A DNA stretch of 64,000 nt from Streblospio benedicti (Eukaryota > Annelida > Polychaeta > Spionida > Spionidae): NCBI GenBank assembly GCA_019095985.1, contig CM032666.1:48185563-48249562 (forward strand), written 5' to 3'. The translations under genes were made by a program, and so were the position numbers. This document shows, one piece after another, positions 25,400 through 37,279 of the stretch. The notes under the pieces are model-generated. The model worked only from the letters and a program-made list of their open reading frames with translations, searched no databases and was not told where the DNA came from. How positions within the stretch are numbered: the first letter of the stretch is position 1; each line of letters opens with the position of its first letter.

Positions 25400-26935
25400 A
25401 TTACTTTTTTCAACACCAAAACCCCGACGCATGGTGACTGGTGTTTGATGGCACAGGAAAAGTGTACATGTGCTTAACAGTTTTAACAATAGTTAGGGGA
25501 GGGAATTATACAGACATTACTGGTAAACTAGAATGTTGCAACATGCTTTATTTCACTGGACCCATGTTACGGCGTGGTGCCGTACATTGCTACACCATTT
25601 TGACACCTAGAAATGCATTTTATTTCCATAGCAATTTTATTTATTTCTCTAGATTGTTGTACATGTATGTCGCATGCTGGACCCAAATAATCTTTTTTTA
25701 AGCATACATTTATTTTTATAGTGGGAAACACTTTAAAGTCAAATATATTAGTATATTACTTTTGTAACTGCTACAAAGAGATGAATATATTTTAATCTTG
25801 GCTTCCAATGTTCATGAATTATATCTTTTGAAACAAATGTGAAATCTGCATACCTAGATGCTGGCATGAACATAAAATATTTGAATCAAATAGACTGAGT
25901 TTTTTTTATACAATTGTTACTGCTATTCCTAATATATTTTTCTTTTGTAATGAAAAGTTTAGTGCATACCGATAATAAATTTAACTGTCAGTTGCCATTG
26001 ATTGTGTCATTGCAAAACAATTGTTTTGTGTACTAACATACCCGGTATATTTATATAAAATAATGGTGCTAGGCACTGGAATAGTATTAAATAGCTAAAT
26101 AGGCTTACAACCCCTTTAATTACAATAGATCAGCTAACTTTTAATGTATCCTAGAAACCGTGCTTAATTGAAAAAAAAAATGTTGGATGCCTTATTAAAA
26201 TAGATCAAGAACAAGCTGCTGTATGTAAGCCAAGTACAAAAGTTTGTTGTTTGCATTATCTGAGACTCATGTTAATGAACAACACCTGAGCCAAAGCTAA
26301 AAAGCAATTGCAAAAACAACACTGCTCTATCATACACACATACATAGGGAAAGACTTGCATCGTCATAACCCCATCACCTAACATATGGGACTCCAGCGC
26401 AAATGTTTCGACAGAATGGATTTTTTTTTAAAGAAATAATCAAAATTACAAAACATGTATTTCAAGTGAAGTTTGTAAACCTTTCAAACTGATTGTTCTT
26501 AATAAAACTTATTAAATAGAATAATTCAGTCTGCAAAGTGTGTCATTAACTCACCAAAGAACTTCACAATAGATTTACTCACAAAGAAACAATCAAATGA
26601 TATTTTTCTTGGAAAAAATTACTTGCATAATAGTATCACCTGTGAAAAAATGCAAGATTTGTTTTTCAAAAACTCATGATTGGAATTTTGTCAAACTTCT
26701 ATACAATATGAAGCATTGTATCGGCTACATCAAGCACCAAAAAATTTGGGGGGTCCCGCATCATATAAGAGACTTACCACAGACATCAGTTTTCGTATAC
26801 AAAATACAAATGAAACTTGATAACACCCCCCCGCCCCCCCGTAGGAGTTTTCGCAAACATATTTTTTTGTACTATATATACTACTCTTAAGGAAAAATGA
26901 TGTTTGCCCAAAATATTTGATGGCAAAATATATTT
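25400..26935. other. intergenic DNA, no gene seen
   Basis: AT-rich sequence with scattered short open frames, none with a recognisable domain or codon-like pattern. A short C-rich run lies at 26826-26840. Confidence 0.5.
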
Positions 26936-26939
26936 TTCG

Positions 26940-27262
26940 GGGTCAAACAGGGGTCATCGGGTCAAAATGTCAAAATTGCATTTATCTCGATTAATAACAA
27001 ATTTAGAGTAAAAACTTGTATTGACCTTAGATAGGAACATATGTATGTGGAATCCAAATAAGACATCAGATTTGACCTTTGACCTCCTTCAAGGTCAAAC
27101 AAGGGTCATTGTGGTCAAAATTTCATAAAATTGCATTTATCTCGATTAATAACAAATTTAGAGTAACAACTTGTATTGACCTTAGCACCTGATAGGAACA
27201 TATGTATGTGGAATCCAAATTAAACATCACATTTGACCTTTGACCTCTCCTTCAAGGTTACA
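26940..27262. repeat. tandem repeat, two units of about 153 bp
   Basis: Two adjacent units share 'attgcatttatctcgattaa', 'aacttgtattgacctta' and 'aacatatgtatgtggaatcc'. Each closes with TGACCTTTGACCT (27073-27085 and 27234-27246) followed by 'ccttcaaggt'. On the other strand this is AGGTCAAAGGTCA, the textbook DR1 element bound by RXR heterodimers or HNF4. The repeat is non-coding. Confidence 0.8.
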
Positions 27263-28080
27263 TTAGTAGGTCAATTTCTGGAATTTTGTTCATTTTTGAG
27301 TTTACGAAAGAAATGAGCAGCTTTAAACATTTTATTTGTTAATAATCCATGATAAATTACATGTAGTTTTATTGTTATAAGCATTTGTAATCTAGATTGG
27401 GATTACTTTTATGTTTTATTTTGATTAATACTTTATTAACTAATTATGCAAAAATATACAGACTGAATTAATATGATGGTAAATGCCATGGTTATCTCAG
27501 AGAATGCTACAGCAAATTCACAAATCTCAAATATTTTAAAGCCACTAAAAGGAAATCCCATTAAGATCCAGAGGTTGAACTAAGAAAATGATGATAAACC
27601 ATTTTGGACAAAAGTTGATTTATTAGACACCCAATCATAAGAGTTAGCTTGTCTACTCTGATCATATTCATAAAGAGAAGCCATTGAAATTGCCTTTGAA
27701 TATGTTTCATCAGATTACAGAAAACTTGAAGATGTTGGATTTTTAGTGAATGGTACCGTAATAGATTAATCTTGACCTACTAAGGTTCCTGCGCAGCCTG
27801 TGTACTTGTCCTGTAATTACAAGTACTTAAATATTTGCAAAAGGATTTTTATATCATTTATGAAGTTAGTAAATCACTTACATTAATTATGTTAATGTAG
27901 AGAGAAACTAAGAGCTGAACAACGTTGATCATTTGTAAAAAGATCACTTGAGTAATAGTGATGGACATTTCTGTTTTGTCTTAACATATTTTTTCTATGA
28001 CTGGCAACTAGAATAGAATATGTAGATATATTGGAATTAATTGGCTAGATGTAAGTATTGACATCAGAGGATTATTTCTC
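27263..28080. other. intergenic DNA, no gene seen
   Basis: AT-rich, no coding signal or recognisable repeat boundaries. Confidence 0.45.
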
Positions 28081-28132
28081 CAAGTTTATAGGACTATATC
28101 ACATAGCCTCTACCAGGACTTAAACCCTCGAC

Positions 28133-28275
28133 CATTACCACTGTGGCACCTATTCACAAAGCACTTAAAGGCAGACCACCCGGGTCGGTCAGAATGTCCG
28201 AAAGGTCTAATGCAGCAGTTATACCTGTCTTAAGTGGTTGGTGAATAGGAGCCTCAGTACAGTGGTAGTGTGCAC
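28133..28275. mobile_element. small foldback MITE inside a probable SINE
   Basis: 'ggcacctattcac' (28146) and the inverted 'gtgaataggagcc' (28241-28253) form the ends of a 108-bp element, with further pairing of 'cacttaa' and 'ttaagtg'. Flanking sequence on the - strand contains 'gagggtttaagtcc', close to an RNA polymerase III B box, so the target may be a tRNA-derived SINE. Confidence 0.4.
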
Positions 28276-28646
28276 TCAGGTGATATGGCTGTCAAACTCA
28301 GTTAATAAACATTTCTAGTATCAAACAGGACATCCATTTTCTCTATTCGCGGTACAATTCAATAAAGATCCAACATCCTCAAGTTTTCTATAATCTAATT
28401 GAAGCATATTCAAAGGCAGTTTAAATAGCTTCTTTTTTTAATATGATCGGAGTTGACCAGCTCACTTCTATGATCTGGTAGCCAGAAATTTAACTTTGGG
28501 TCAGAAATGGTTTATCATCTTTTTCTTAAGCTTATCTGTCTTGTTACTACTATACACAGACACAGATGGAATTTTTTCCTGCATATATTCTTGCATACTT
28601 GTCGCTGAATATTTATGTGCGGCGTCTACATTCATCATGGTATTTA

Positions 28647-29560
28647 GGATAAGGATAAGGATAAGGATAATTTTATTTCGGATGTTAAATCCATATTAAC
28701 AAGGAAAAATTATATACATATATACATTTCATACAAAATTATACCAAATTATATTAAAAAATATCAAAATGTATTATATAATTGTCTCTTCAATGTAAAA
28801 ACAACGGAGATTGGAAGTAAAAATAGAAAAAAGAATTTAAAAACACAACTGACTAGAACATTATCACATTCCTTCAATCTCATATACAGGTTAAAAATGG
28901 ATTTTCTCAACAAGACATAAAAAGAGTCAACATTATTATTTAAAAACAATTGCGAAAATACTACATCTCTCTCGTATGCCCAATAAATATCTAAAAACAT
29001 TATTAAAAGCTACCTTGGCATTATGAATAGTACTCTTGTTAAAAGAAGACCACAGAGAACTACAATAGAAGTTAGTACAAAAGATTGAAATAAAAGACAT
29101 TTGATGTCATTGGTACATCCTCTGAATTTTCTTATTAGAATATTTCCTCTACCATAAATACTCTTGATTTGTCTTTTAATGTCAGTATCCTCTTTCAAAT
29201 CAGATGATAAATAAATACCTAAATATTTGTAGATTCCACCCATTTTATATCAATATCATTTAAATATACAGCAGAGTTTACGGAGTCAACTCCTCTTTTC
29301 ATATATGCATACATTTAGTTTTGAGTGGATTATATACAATTTCATTATCAATAGCAAATTTTGACATATATTTAAAAGCTTTTGAAGACCCTTTACTGAT
29401 GGTGACAAAATAACAGCATCATCTGCATAAAAGATATGATTAAAACTAGTATTGTTCATATGGCAACCAATTCTAGACATATTTAAATTAACACTTAGCT
29501 CATCCATAAAACAGAAAACAATTTAGGAGAAAGAACACTTCTCTTGCCTTGCCAGTTTCT
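28647..29560 (-). mobile_element. LINE fragment with hexamer tail
   Basis: The - strand encodes a reverse-transcriptase piece: SVLSPKLF, then HIFYADDAVILSPSVKGLQK (the YADD box) and, in another frame, KYLGIYLSSDL from the thumb region. The 3' end at 28647-28670 is four units of GGATAA (TTATCC on -). It is the same orientation and tail style as the LINE at 1974-4290, but a different subfamily. The 5' end is ragged, somewhere near 29500-29740, and the frame is broken. Confidence 0.75.
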
Positions 29561-30336
29561 CTTGCCTTCAAATCTACATATATCACTTTACACAGCATCC
29601 TTTCATAACGTCTCTCTGAACCCTCTTTTAAGGTTTTCCCTGCCGTTTCTGTTTTACATGTCCAACTTTCACAAAAAAAATTGCCAGGAAGAATTAATCT
29701 CTGGAGTATTTTCACAAATAAACAGAAATCACAAGTGAATGTTATTGATAAATTTGATTTTTTTTTCTTTATTGATAGTTCAACCTCTGGATCTTGATCT
29801 GATTTTCATTTTATTGCTTTTAAATATTTGAGATTTGTGAATTTGCTGTAGCATTCTTTGTGATAACCATAGCATATTCAGCTGGTACACTTTTCCAAAT
29901 TTCATCATAATGTTGTTTTAGATCCTTTAAACTTTATATCACTTCAATCGTTTCTTAATTTTCCCCAACTTGAATCTGATAAATTATCTATTTTAAAAGA
30001 CTGCATACTTCTAAAACGTATGATGCATGATTTTATATTGCCCTTTTTCCTTGTTTTGCATTGCTTCTTAGATTTCATTTTCACTGAATTTTCCATAATT
30101 TAGCAATAACCATTGTATTATGAAGATGTATTAAATTTGTTGCTCTTTTTTGTAAGTTACAATTTTTTTTAATCCAATGTCCAATCAAATAATACTAAAA
30201 CATAACAAAATTTGAGAAAATGCACTTTATGAAGATATCAATGATACTGATGATGCCTCAAATTCTACCATTAAAAGTGAAACCCATTGATATATTAAAC
30301 TATTTAGTAAAATATTGATTGAAACAAAACATTAAT

Positions 30337-30895
30337 AGGTATTATACGAGTGGAGTGGAGATATCAGCCAATATCTCACTGAGTGGTTTTGATAACAGAG
30401 GAGTTGAGTGCTGTTATCAAAACCACAAAGGTGAAATTAGGAATTGACCACGAGATTGGAGTGTCAATCGCAAAATTGAGCATGCTGATGTCTGATTTAC
30501 CCGAGCGAAGTGAGGGTAAATATCAGCCAATTTTGCATTGATTGACACGCATAAATCAGTGGTCAATCTCATTCTATCATGACTAAAATCCATTTTTATT
30601 TTAAAATAAATCATATTATAACATTCAACATTCAAGTCAATTTCGTTTGTTTTGGCCGCGGAGGCGTCAATTCCTACAGTTTTTGCGCCGAAGGCGTTAG
30701 TCTAAACTGTTGATCTCCGCTACAGAACCGCGCCTTGCGTCAGCGGCTGTATTGATATTGTGAGGAGATTAGACTAGCGCCGTGTTTTTTTGGGAGCGTG
30801 TTTTCCATGGCAAAATTGAGCGTGGGTTATTGGCGGTGATTTTTGCAGGGAATGATAGAATGGCTGATATTTCCACTCCACGAGTATAATTACCT
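30337..30895. mobile_element. MITE with nested hairpins
   Basis: The left end TTATACGAGTGGAGTGGAGA and the right end, inverted, TTATACTCGTGGAGTGGAAA continue into 'tatcagcca' on both sides, giving a terminal inverted repeat of about 30-35 bp. Inside lies a perfect hairpin at 30383-30426 (arms gtggttttgataaca and its complement, 14-nt loop). A second, longer inverted pair involves 'ttgaccac...gtgtcaatcgcaaaattg' and its complement near 30515-30570. No coding capacity. The superfamily is not clear because the target duplication is ambiguous. Confidence 0.65.
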
Positions 30896-31575
30896 TTTTC
30901 TCCCACGTATATACTCGGCAACAAGACATAGAAACCACTTAAAACTATCCAATTTCTATCCCAAAACAAAAGAAAGTACTTCAGTTGAGTTCAGTTAAGG
31001 TCAAGGTAAAAAGTACAATGATTAAAAGGTCACAAACACGGTCTATGCATATAAGTAAAGTCATTTTACCCACCATTGTGGGACCCTACATCTGAGAGGG
31101 GTAGGATGTATTTTCAAATACATATTCTACTTCCGAAACTTTAAAAACAGATATTTTACTGCTAGTGAAACAGAATAAAGTTGTGATGTAAAACAGAATT
31201 AAATAATATTTGCACCAAATAATTGAAAATAAATGCTTTAGCCAAAGTCAAAGAACCTGTCCCCCTCTCAGATAATCAACTCGTCCAGCCACCTGAGAGG
31301 GGTAGGTAGTTTTTTAGAATGAATATTTTACTTCTGAATATTTTCAAAATAAACATTTTACTGCTAGTGAAGCACAATAAAGTTATGATGTAAAACGGCA
31401 AAAAATAATTTTTTTCCACAAAGTTGAAAATAACTAGTTCTGCCAAAGACCACCGACCTAACCCCCTCAGATAATAAACTCATCCTGTGATGAGGAATCA
31501 TAACAACGGAAATTTTTGTGACAATTTTTTTATCAATGCTGCCATCTGGTGTTTAAAAAGAATAACTTTACAATT

Positions 31576-32211
31576 TTATGAATGAATACGAGTAAAGTGT
31601 AGCCTTGCCTTGTCTTGTGTATCATGATGTTCCCACGTAGTATGGCACCCCAGGTTTTTTGCTGGGTGGGCAGCTGCACACTGGCTGGTGGATGCTGCAG
31701 GGGCAGACTTTGCATCAAGCAGGAGGAGGCGCCGATGGTGTAAGGCAAAACACAGCCTTCTGGTGATGGTCTCTGCCTTCTGCAGCCGGTGATCTTCTTG
31801 TGTGGCATGAGACGGGTCTAATATTATCTTTAGCTGGCACTCTAAGTTACTTGGGATCAAGATTGGCACATCTTGTAATTCTTGTAGGTACCTTTTTCTG
31901 ACGTCCTCAAGAGCACTACATTCGCAGAGGAAGTGTTTCCTTGTTTCTGTTTCGAGTCCACACAGTGGACATAGGCCTGAATGGGTTCCTCCTCTGTGCA
32001 TTAGCGCCTTCCTCCCCTCCAGTTGGTACGTCCCTGTCAGAAGCTTGGCTTTTACTACAGCTCGGTTGATCTCCCTAACATTGGAGCCTGCTGAGGTCCA
32101 TACATGGTGGGTTCTTCGTGTTGAACAAGAGGCGAGGTTAATTACCTCGATTAGCATGTTTTGGAACATTCTTCCTTGAGGGCTTCCGTGTGAAAAAGAC
32201 ATGGATTGCAC
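31576..32211 (-). mobile_element. LINE C-terminal fragment with zinc-knuckle motif
   Basis: A 211-codon frame encodes the end of a non-LTR reverse transcriptase. It has VVKAKLLTGTYQLEGRK, followed by a Cys-Cys-His-Cys pattern in LCPLCGLETETRKHFLCEC and ALEDVRKRYLQEL. This zinc-binding tail is typical of Jockey/I-type LINE polyproteins. The catalytic reverse-transcriptase core is absent, so the piece is a 5'-truncated, inactive copy. Confidence 0.7.
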
Positions 32212-32508
32212 GCTTGATTTGTTTTCCAGCCATCTTTAGATGGAGTGTTCAGTAACAGATCATGAGCAGAGGGCAGACCGTACATGTGTGTCAGCATCCG
32301 AACACCAGATGTCCAGGAGTTGCTGGAAAGATTTTGAGGACCAGCTGTCTTTTGATTTTAAGCAGTTTCCTTTACATTATAATTATCATAATTTATGCAA
32401 AAGTATGGCGTATGAAATTATGAAGAGATCAGAATATATGCTACGGCCTTGCCATTCATAAACACAGTCAGTGTTTCCATCACGGAGCCAGCGGACTATA
32501 ATGCATTA

Positions 32509-33539
32509 GCGCTCGAGTCCATTTAAAACTATGTCCCGCCAGGTGTCGTGTATTGGAAGCAGATTCAGAGAGAAAAATGTTTGGTACACCTACAATCTGC
32601 CCGCAACGCTACCGTGACAGTTTTTCTCATGTTCCTCTGTGCAGTAGTGTGATGTCTAGAGGTGTCATCTCAATCACACTACCACACCTCTGAAATGCGC
32701 AAAACCCACAGCAACTGATGCTCGCCGTACCCCGATTATAACCCACAGTTAGTAGAGGAAGTAAGGTCCTCGAAATTTCATTTCATTGTACAAGCATTTC
32801 CTTTGGCACAGTAGTCCCTTAGGGTCAAGCATTAAGCTTTATCCAAAGACACAATTTAGACCACCCTTCAAATCCAATATGGCCGCCATTTTCCCAAATG
32901 GCCGCCTGAAATTATAGTTCTGCATATCTTTCTTATTATCGTAGATATAATCATAGAATTAGTATATAAACATGTTATTGAAGTCAAGGATTTCGAAAAT
33001 CTATATTACAGTTGATTTAAACTAATATCTTAGAAATTATATAAATTTAAAACAATTTTTTTAGAAATATATGAAATTTTTACAATTTGTTTGGTCTTTA
33101 TGTCGAAATAAACATACATGTATTAACTCATACATATTTACAGTTACAGAATGTTAATTAGTATATTTCAATCCAAGAATTCATCCTAAAATACAATTTA
33201 GATCACCAAATACATCCAACATATTTGACATTTTCCATCGTGTCTTCAAGAAATCACAATGTTAGGTAAACCCTCAATGTCAAACATGTAATGATCAAGT
33301 TCATCAATATAGAAACATTTATCAGAGCACTATCATTTACTTTGGCACACAAGTACCTTTTGGGTTCAAATTAGAGCTTTGTACAAAGACAACGTATATC
33401 TCCCCTCATATCCAAAATGGCTGCAATTTTTCAAAATGGCAGATGAAAATATGTTTCTTGCATATTTGTTTCACTGTGCTATAATTATGAAATTACTGAC
33501 TGTTTTTTAGTCTGACTGTTTTGAGATGAGAGCGCAAAA

Positions 33540-33543
<4 letters not shown>
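32509..33543. repeat. duplicated segment, copy A (left of gap)
   Basis: This segment reappears at 34571-35545 at near identity, starting 'cgagtccatttaaaactatg'. Copy A carries an extra piece of about 54 bp near 32642-32695 that contains inverted 'gtagtgtgat/atcacactac' and is flanked by cctctg, so it may be a small mobile insertion absent from copy B. The segment is itself built of diverged units with 'ccaatatggccgccattttc' and 'ccaaaatggctgcaattttt'. Copy A stops at a 35-T tract (33544-33578), where copy B continues into the stem-loop 'gagcgcgaaagtc'. Confidence 0.85.

Positions 33544-33578
<35 letters not shown>
33544..33578 (-). repeat. poly-T tract (possible retroposed poly-A)
   Basis: Thirty-five T residues abut the truncated end of copy A. 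On the - strand this would be the poly-A tail of a retroposed insertion covering the following AT-rich sequence. No coding remnant is seen. Confidence 0.6.
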
Positions 33579-33581
<3 letters not shown>

Positions 33582-33949
33582 CATAGAAATGAAAATATCT
33601 TCCAATTACATTACATTATTAACATCATTAAACACATCATTAAATACATAACTTCACACATGAACTACGAATATATTACATTATTATTAACATCATAAAA
33701 ATCCATTACTTCATGTGATTATATGAAATGTATTGGTATGAAATGATACTGGGGTTTTTAGTAGAGTCATTTTAAGATTTTTTGTCAAAAAAATTGCAAA
33801 GAAATTATTTTTGATTTTATTCAATAGATATTATGCCCCTCTATCCCCAGAAAAAAAAGTCTACCAAAATCACCCAATCAAAATAGGTTTTTAAAGACAT
33901 TTTCAATATGGCCTTGAAATAGTAAAAATTATATTTTTATATTATAAGC

Positions 33950-34215
33950 TACATTTATGTGTGTAATACATGGAATTTGGGATTAACAGGGTCACTGATT
34001 CCATTCTAGTATTATTCTAATGATTTGACCTTATCTTGACCTTCAAATCCTCAAAGATGGCTGCCATGCAGCGTAGTTTACATATTTTACTTTTGAACCT
34101 ACATCAATGTATTGTAATACCTGGACTTTAGGGACTAAAGGTGTCACTGATTCCATTTTCAGCATCATTTTAATGATATGACCTTGACTTTATCTTGACC
34201 TTCAAATCCAAGATT
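33950..34215. repeat. diverged tandem repeat, about 130-150 bp units
   Basis: Two units share 'gtaatac.tgga.tt..gga', 'gtcactgattccatt', 'taatgat.tgacctt' and 'tatcttgaccttcaaatcc'. The TGACCT-type half sites recall the repeat at 26940-27262. Confidence 0.65.
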
Positions 34216-34470
34216 GTTACTACTTTATCGTGAACATTTTCGTATTTTATTTCTAAGCAATGTTGGTGTGTAATACACGATATCGCATGTATATTTAGCT
34301 TTTTAAGCATTACAGATTTAACCAAATCTAAGCTCATAAATAATTGTGATTCCATTTAGCATTGAAATATGATAGCATTTATATTGGTAAACATAATTTG
34401 AATGGTAATGGAATCTCAGCTTCTTCATACCTTTAGTCATGAAGAGTTATGCACAAAGAAATTATTACAG

Positions 34471-34570
34471 NNNNNNNNNNNNNNNNNNNNNNNNNNNNNN
34501 NNNNNNNNNNNNNNNNNNNNNNNNNNNNNNNNNNNNNNNNNNNNNNNNNNNNNNNNNNNNNNNNNNNNNN
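34471..34570. other. assembly gap (100 N)
   Basis: Exactly 100 N bases, a conventional placeholder for a gap of unknown length. The open frames that run through it are artefacts. Confidence 0.98.
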
Positions 34571-35545
34571 CGAGTCCATTTAAAACTATGTCCCGCCAGG
34601 TATGGGTATTTGGAAGCAGATTCAGAGAGAAAAATGTTTGGTACACCTACAATCTGCCCGCAACGCTACCGTGACAGTTTCTTCTCATGTTCCTCTGAAA
34701 GGCCCCAAAACCCACAGCAACTGATGCTCGCCGTACCCCGATTATAACCCACAGTTAGTAGAGGAAGTAAGGTCTCGAAATTTCATTTCATTGTACAAGC
34801 ATTTCCTTTTTGACAGTAGTCCCTTAGGGTCAAGCATTAAGCTTTATCCAAAGACACAATTTAGACCACCCTTCAAATCCAATATAGCGCCATTTTCCCA
34901 AATAGCCTGAAATTATAGTTCTGCATATCTTTCTTATTATCGTAGATATAATCATAGAATTAGTATATAAACATGTTATTGAAGTCAAGGATTTCGAAAA
35001 TCTATATTACAGTTGATTTAAACTAATATCTTAGAAATTATATAAATTTAAAACAATTTTTTTAGAAATATATGAAATTTTTACAATTTGTTTGGTCTTT
35101 ATGTCGAAATAAACATACATGTATTAACTCATACATATTTACAGTTACAGAATGTTAATTAGTATATTTCAATCCAAGAATTCATCCTAAAATACAATTT
35201 AGATCACCAAATACATCCAACATATTTGACATTTTCCATCGTGTCTTCAAGAAATCACAATGTTAGGTAAACCCTCAATGTCAAACATGTAATGATCAAG
35301 TTCATCAATATAGAAACATTTATCAGAGCACTATCATTTACTTTGGCACACAAGTACCTTAAGGTTCAAATTTGAGCTTTGTACAAAGACAACGTATATC
35401 TCCCCTCATATCCAAAATGGCTGCAATTTTTCAAAATGGCAGATGAAAATATGTTTCTTGCATATTTGTTTCACTGTGCTATAATTATGAAATTACTGAT
35501 TAGTACTGTTTTTGGCCCGACGAAGCTCTTGAGATGAGAGCGCGA
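34571..35545. repeat. duplicated segment, copy B (right of gap)
   Basis: It begins at the first base after the gap and matches 32509-33543. It lacks the 54-bp insert and has small deletions around 'tagcgccattttcccaaat'. Its right end continues into a stem-loop of the Penelope 3'-end type (35516-35555). The position against the gap suggests two unmerged haplotypes rather than a true tandem duplication. Confidence 0.8.
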
Positions 35546-35889
35546 AAGTCTTGCCAAAGACAAAATGGCAGGTTCCAATAGGTAGCTATATAATTAAAAC
35601 AGAGTTAACAAGTTACACATTTCTGTTTTCAGAATGTTAAAAGAGCACAAGGAAACAAAATATTCGTGTGTATTATAATGAATATCACTAGAAATGAATG
35701 GCATTCATGAATACAATGTCATTAGGAAAACCTATTCATGTACGACAGATTTCACTGTGGGGACAATTTCCTTGGTTTAAACATATTTTATTGAACAAAG
35801 TACAATTTGGATTAGGCAATAGCTAAATTGCGATACAAGCCTTCTCCAGACAATTATCCTTGACAAGCAAATAGTGACATGCATGGCTG

Positions 35890-36759
35890 TTTAGTCGTAA
35901 AACATTTAAGCGAGGGGCACATTTGACCTTTGCAGGCGTGTTCGGCGCAAGGCGTGTTGCGGTCTGCGGTGTTTATGACGTTTTCCGCATGCATTGGCAA
36001 AAGTACAGTTGTGGGCACATACACACGGGCTCCGTGCGTTATGAGTGCGTGGGCTCAGGAAATGACTTTGTGGAGGTGGCCGTGAGATCAACATGCATCG
36101 AACGTGCTTTGTACTCACGTATAACTTACGGTCTTCACACCGTGTGATTACTAATGTACGGCATTTGTACATTCATGGTACAGAGAACGCACTGTGTCGG
36201 TATTGTATCTGTGCAGGCAACGTGCGGGTAAATCTTCTGTGATTATACGGCAATTACCGCAAGGTCACCGCACTGCCTCCTTACGGTCAGAGCATGACGT
36301 AGGGTGGTCATAGTAGAGGAAGTTTGGCATGCCAAACTTCTTCAACGACCACCCTACGGCCTTAAAAAATGCTGTGTTTCTCGCACTTAACACTAATGGA
36401 TCTTTACGATCTCTGTGCGTTTTCGGTCGTAGGCTGGCTGTAGACAGTCCTTGCGGCGTAAGGTGCCCTAGGCATTACATGGTGGTTACATCTTGAGAAA
36501 TCCGTTTTTGTTCTATATAGTGGTATAGGGGACAACTCTGGAGATTTCTGTTCCCATCCCCATTCCGATGGTAAAGGAGCATGGTCTTTACAAAGCATAT
36601 TGCCCGAAATATGACCACTCTGGAATAGATTGATAGAATTTATGGGAGGTAAATGAATTATGAATACTTTTTATACATTTCAAATTGATAAGCAAATTCC
36701 TTTCAAATACCTGATATGCAACTCGAAGGACATGCTGATGAAGTGTGTCACTGCTAGGA
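35890..36759. other. GC-richer stretch with nested inverted repeat
   Basis: No gene recognised. At 36298-36358 lies an inverted pair CGTAGGGTGGTC/GACCACCCTACG around a perfect palindrome GAAGTTTGGCATGCCAAACTTC-like core (36319-36340). It could be two transposon ends abutting or a foldback element; I cannot classify it. Confidence 0.5.
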
Positions 36760-36767
36760 GGAAGGTG

Positions 36768-37279
36768 CAGTGCCCGATTAAGGTTTAGTGGGACCCCGGG
36801 CTGTGAGTCAACGTGGGGCCTTTTGACCCGTGATGCGACATTTTGTCGCAAATTGCAACATTTTATGGGGCTCCTGAAAAAAAAACAACAACCATACTTG
36901 GGTCTTCTGTTTTGGTGCTTTCACATAAACAAGAAATATGTGTAAAAATGTTGGCAAAGTCTGGGGCCCCATAATAATGTGTACTAGGGCCCCTTGTTAT
37001 TTGAGGCTTTGGGTTGATTAATAGATTTCACATAACTTGGGGCCCCTGAAAATATATATAATTGGGGCTTCTTCTGTTTTTGTGCTTTCGCATAAAACGT
37101 ACAAGGGAAAATGTTGACTAAATCAGGGGCCCCATAGTCACTTATTACGGTTCCTTATTATTAGAGGCTTTGGTGTTAAAAATTTGAATGCGTAAAAATT
37201 TTGCCAACATTTGGGGGCCCCCCTATATGCTGGGGCCCCTGGCTGCAACCCGCTCAGCCTCCCCCTTAATCGGGTACTG
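36768..37279. mobile_element. non-autonomous hAT MITE, 512 bp
   Basis: The left end is CAGTGCCCGATTAAGG; the right end, inverted, is CAGTACCCGATTAAGG (15 of 16). Both sides carry the 8-bp direct repeat ggaaggtg (36760-36767 and 37280-37287). An 8-bp target duplication with CAG-starting ends indicates hAT. Inside are two imperfect units of roughly 195 bp with 'ggggcccca' and 'gaggctttggg'-like blocks. No coding capacity. Confidence 0.85.

Noticed and set aside
28496-28699. 67-codon frame with a hydrophobic segment
   Set aside because: It overlaps the LINE hexamer tail and has no partner exon; chance frame.
34402-34747. Open frames running through the N block
   Set aside because: They are created by the 100 unknown bases and mean nothing.
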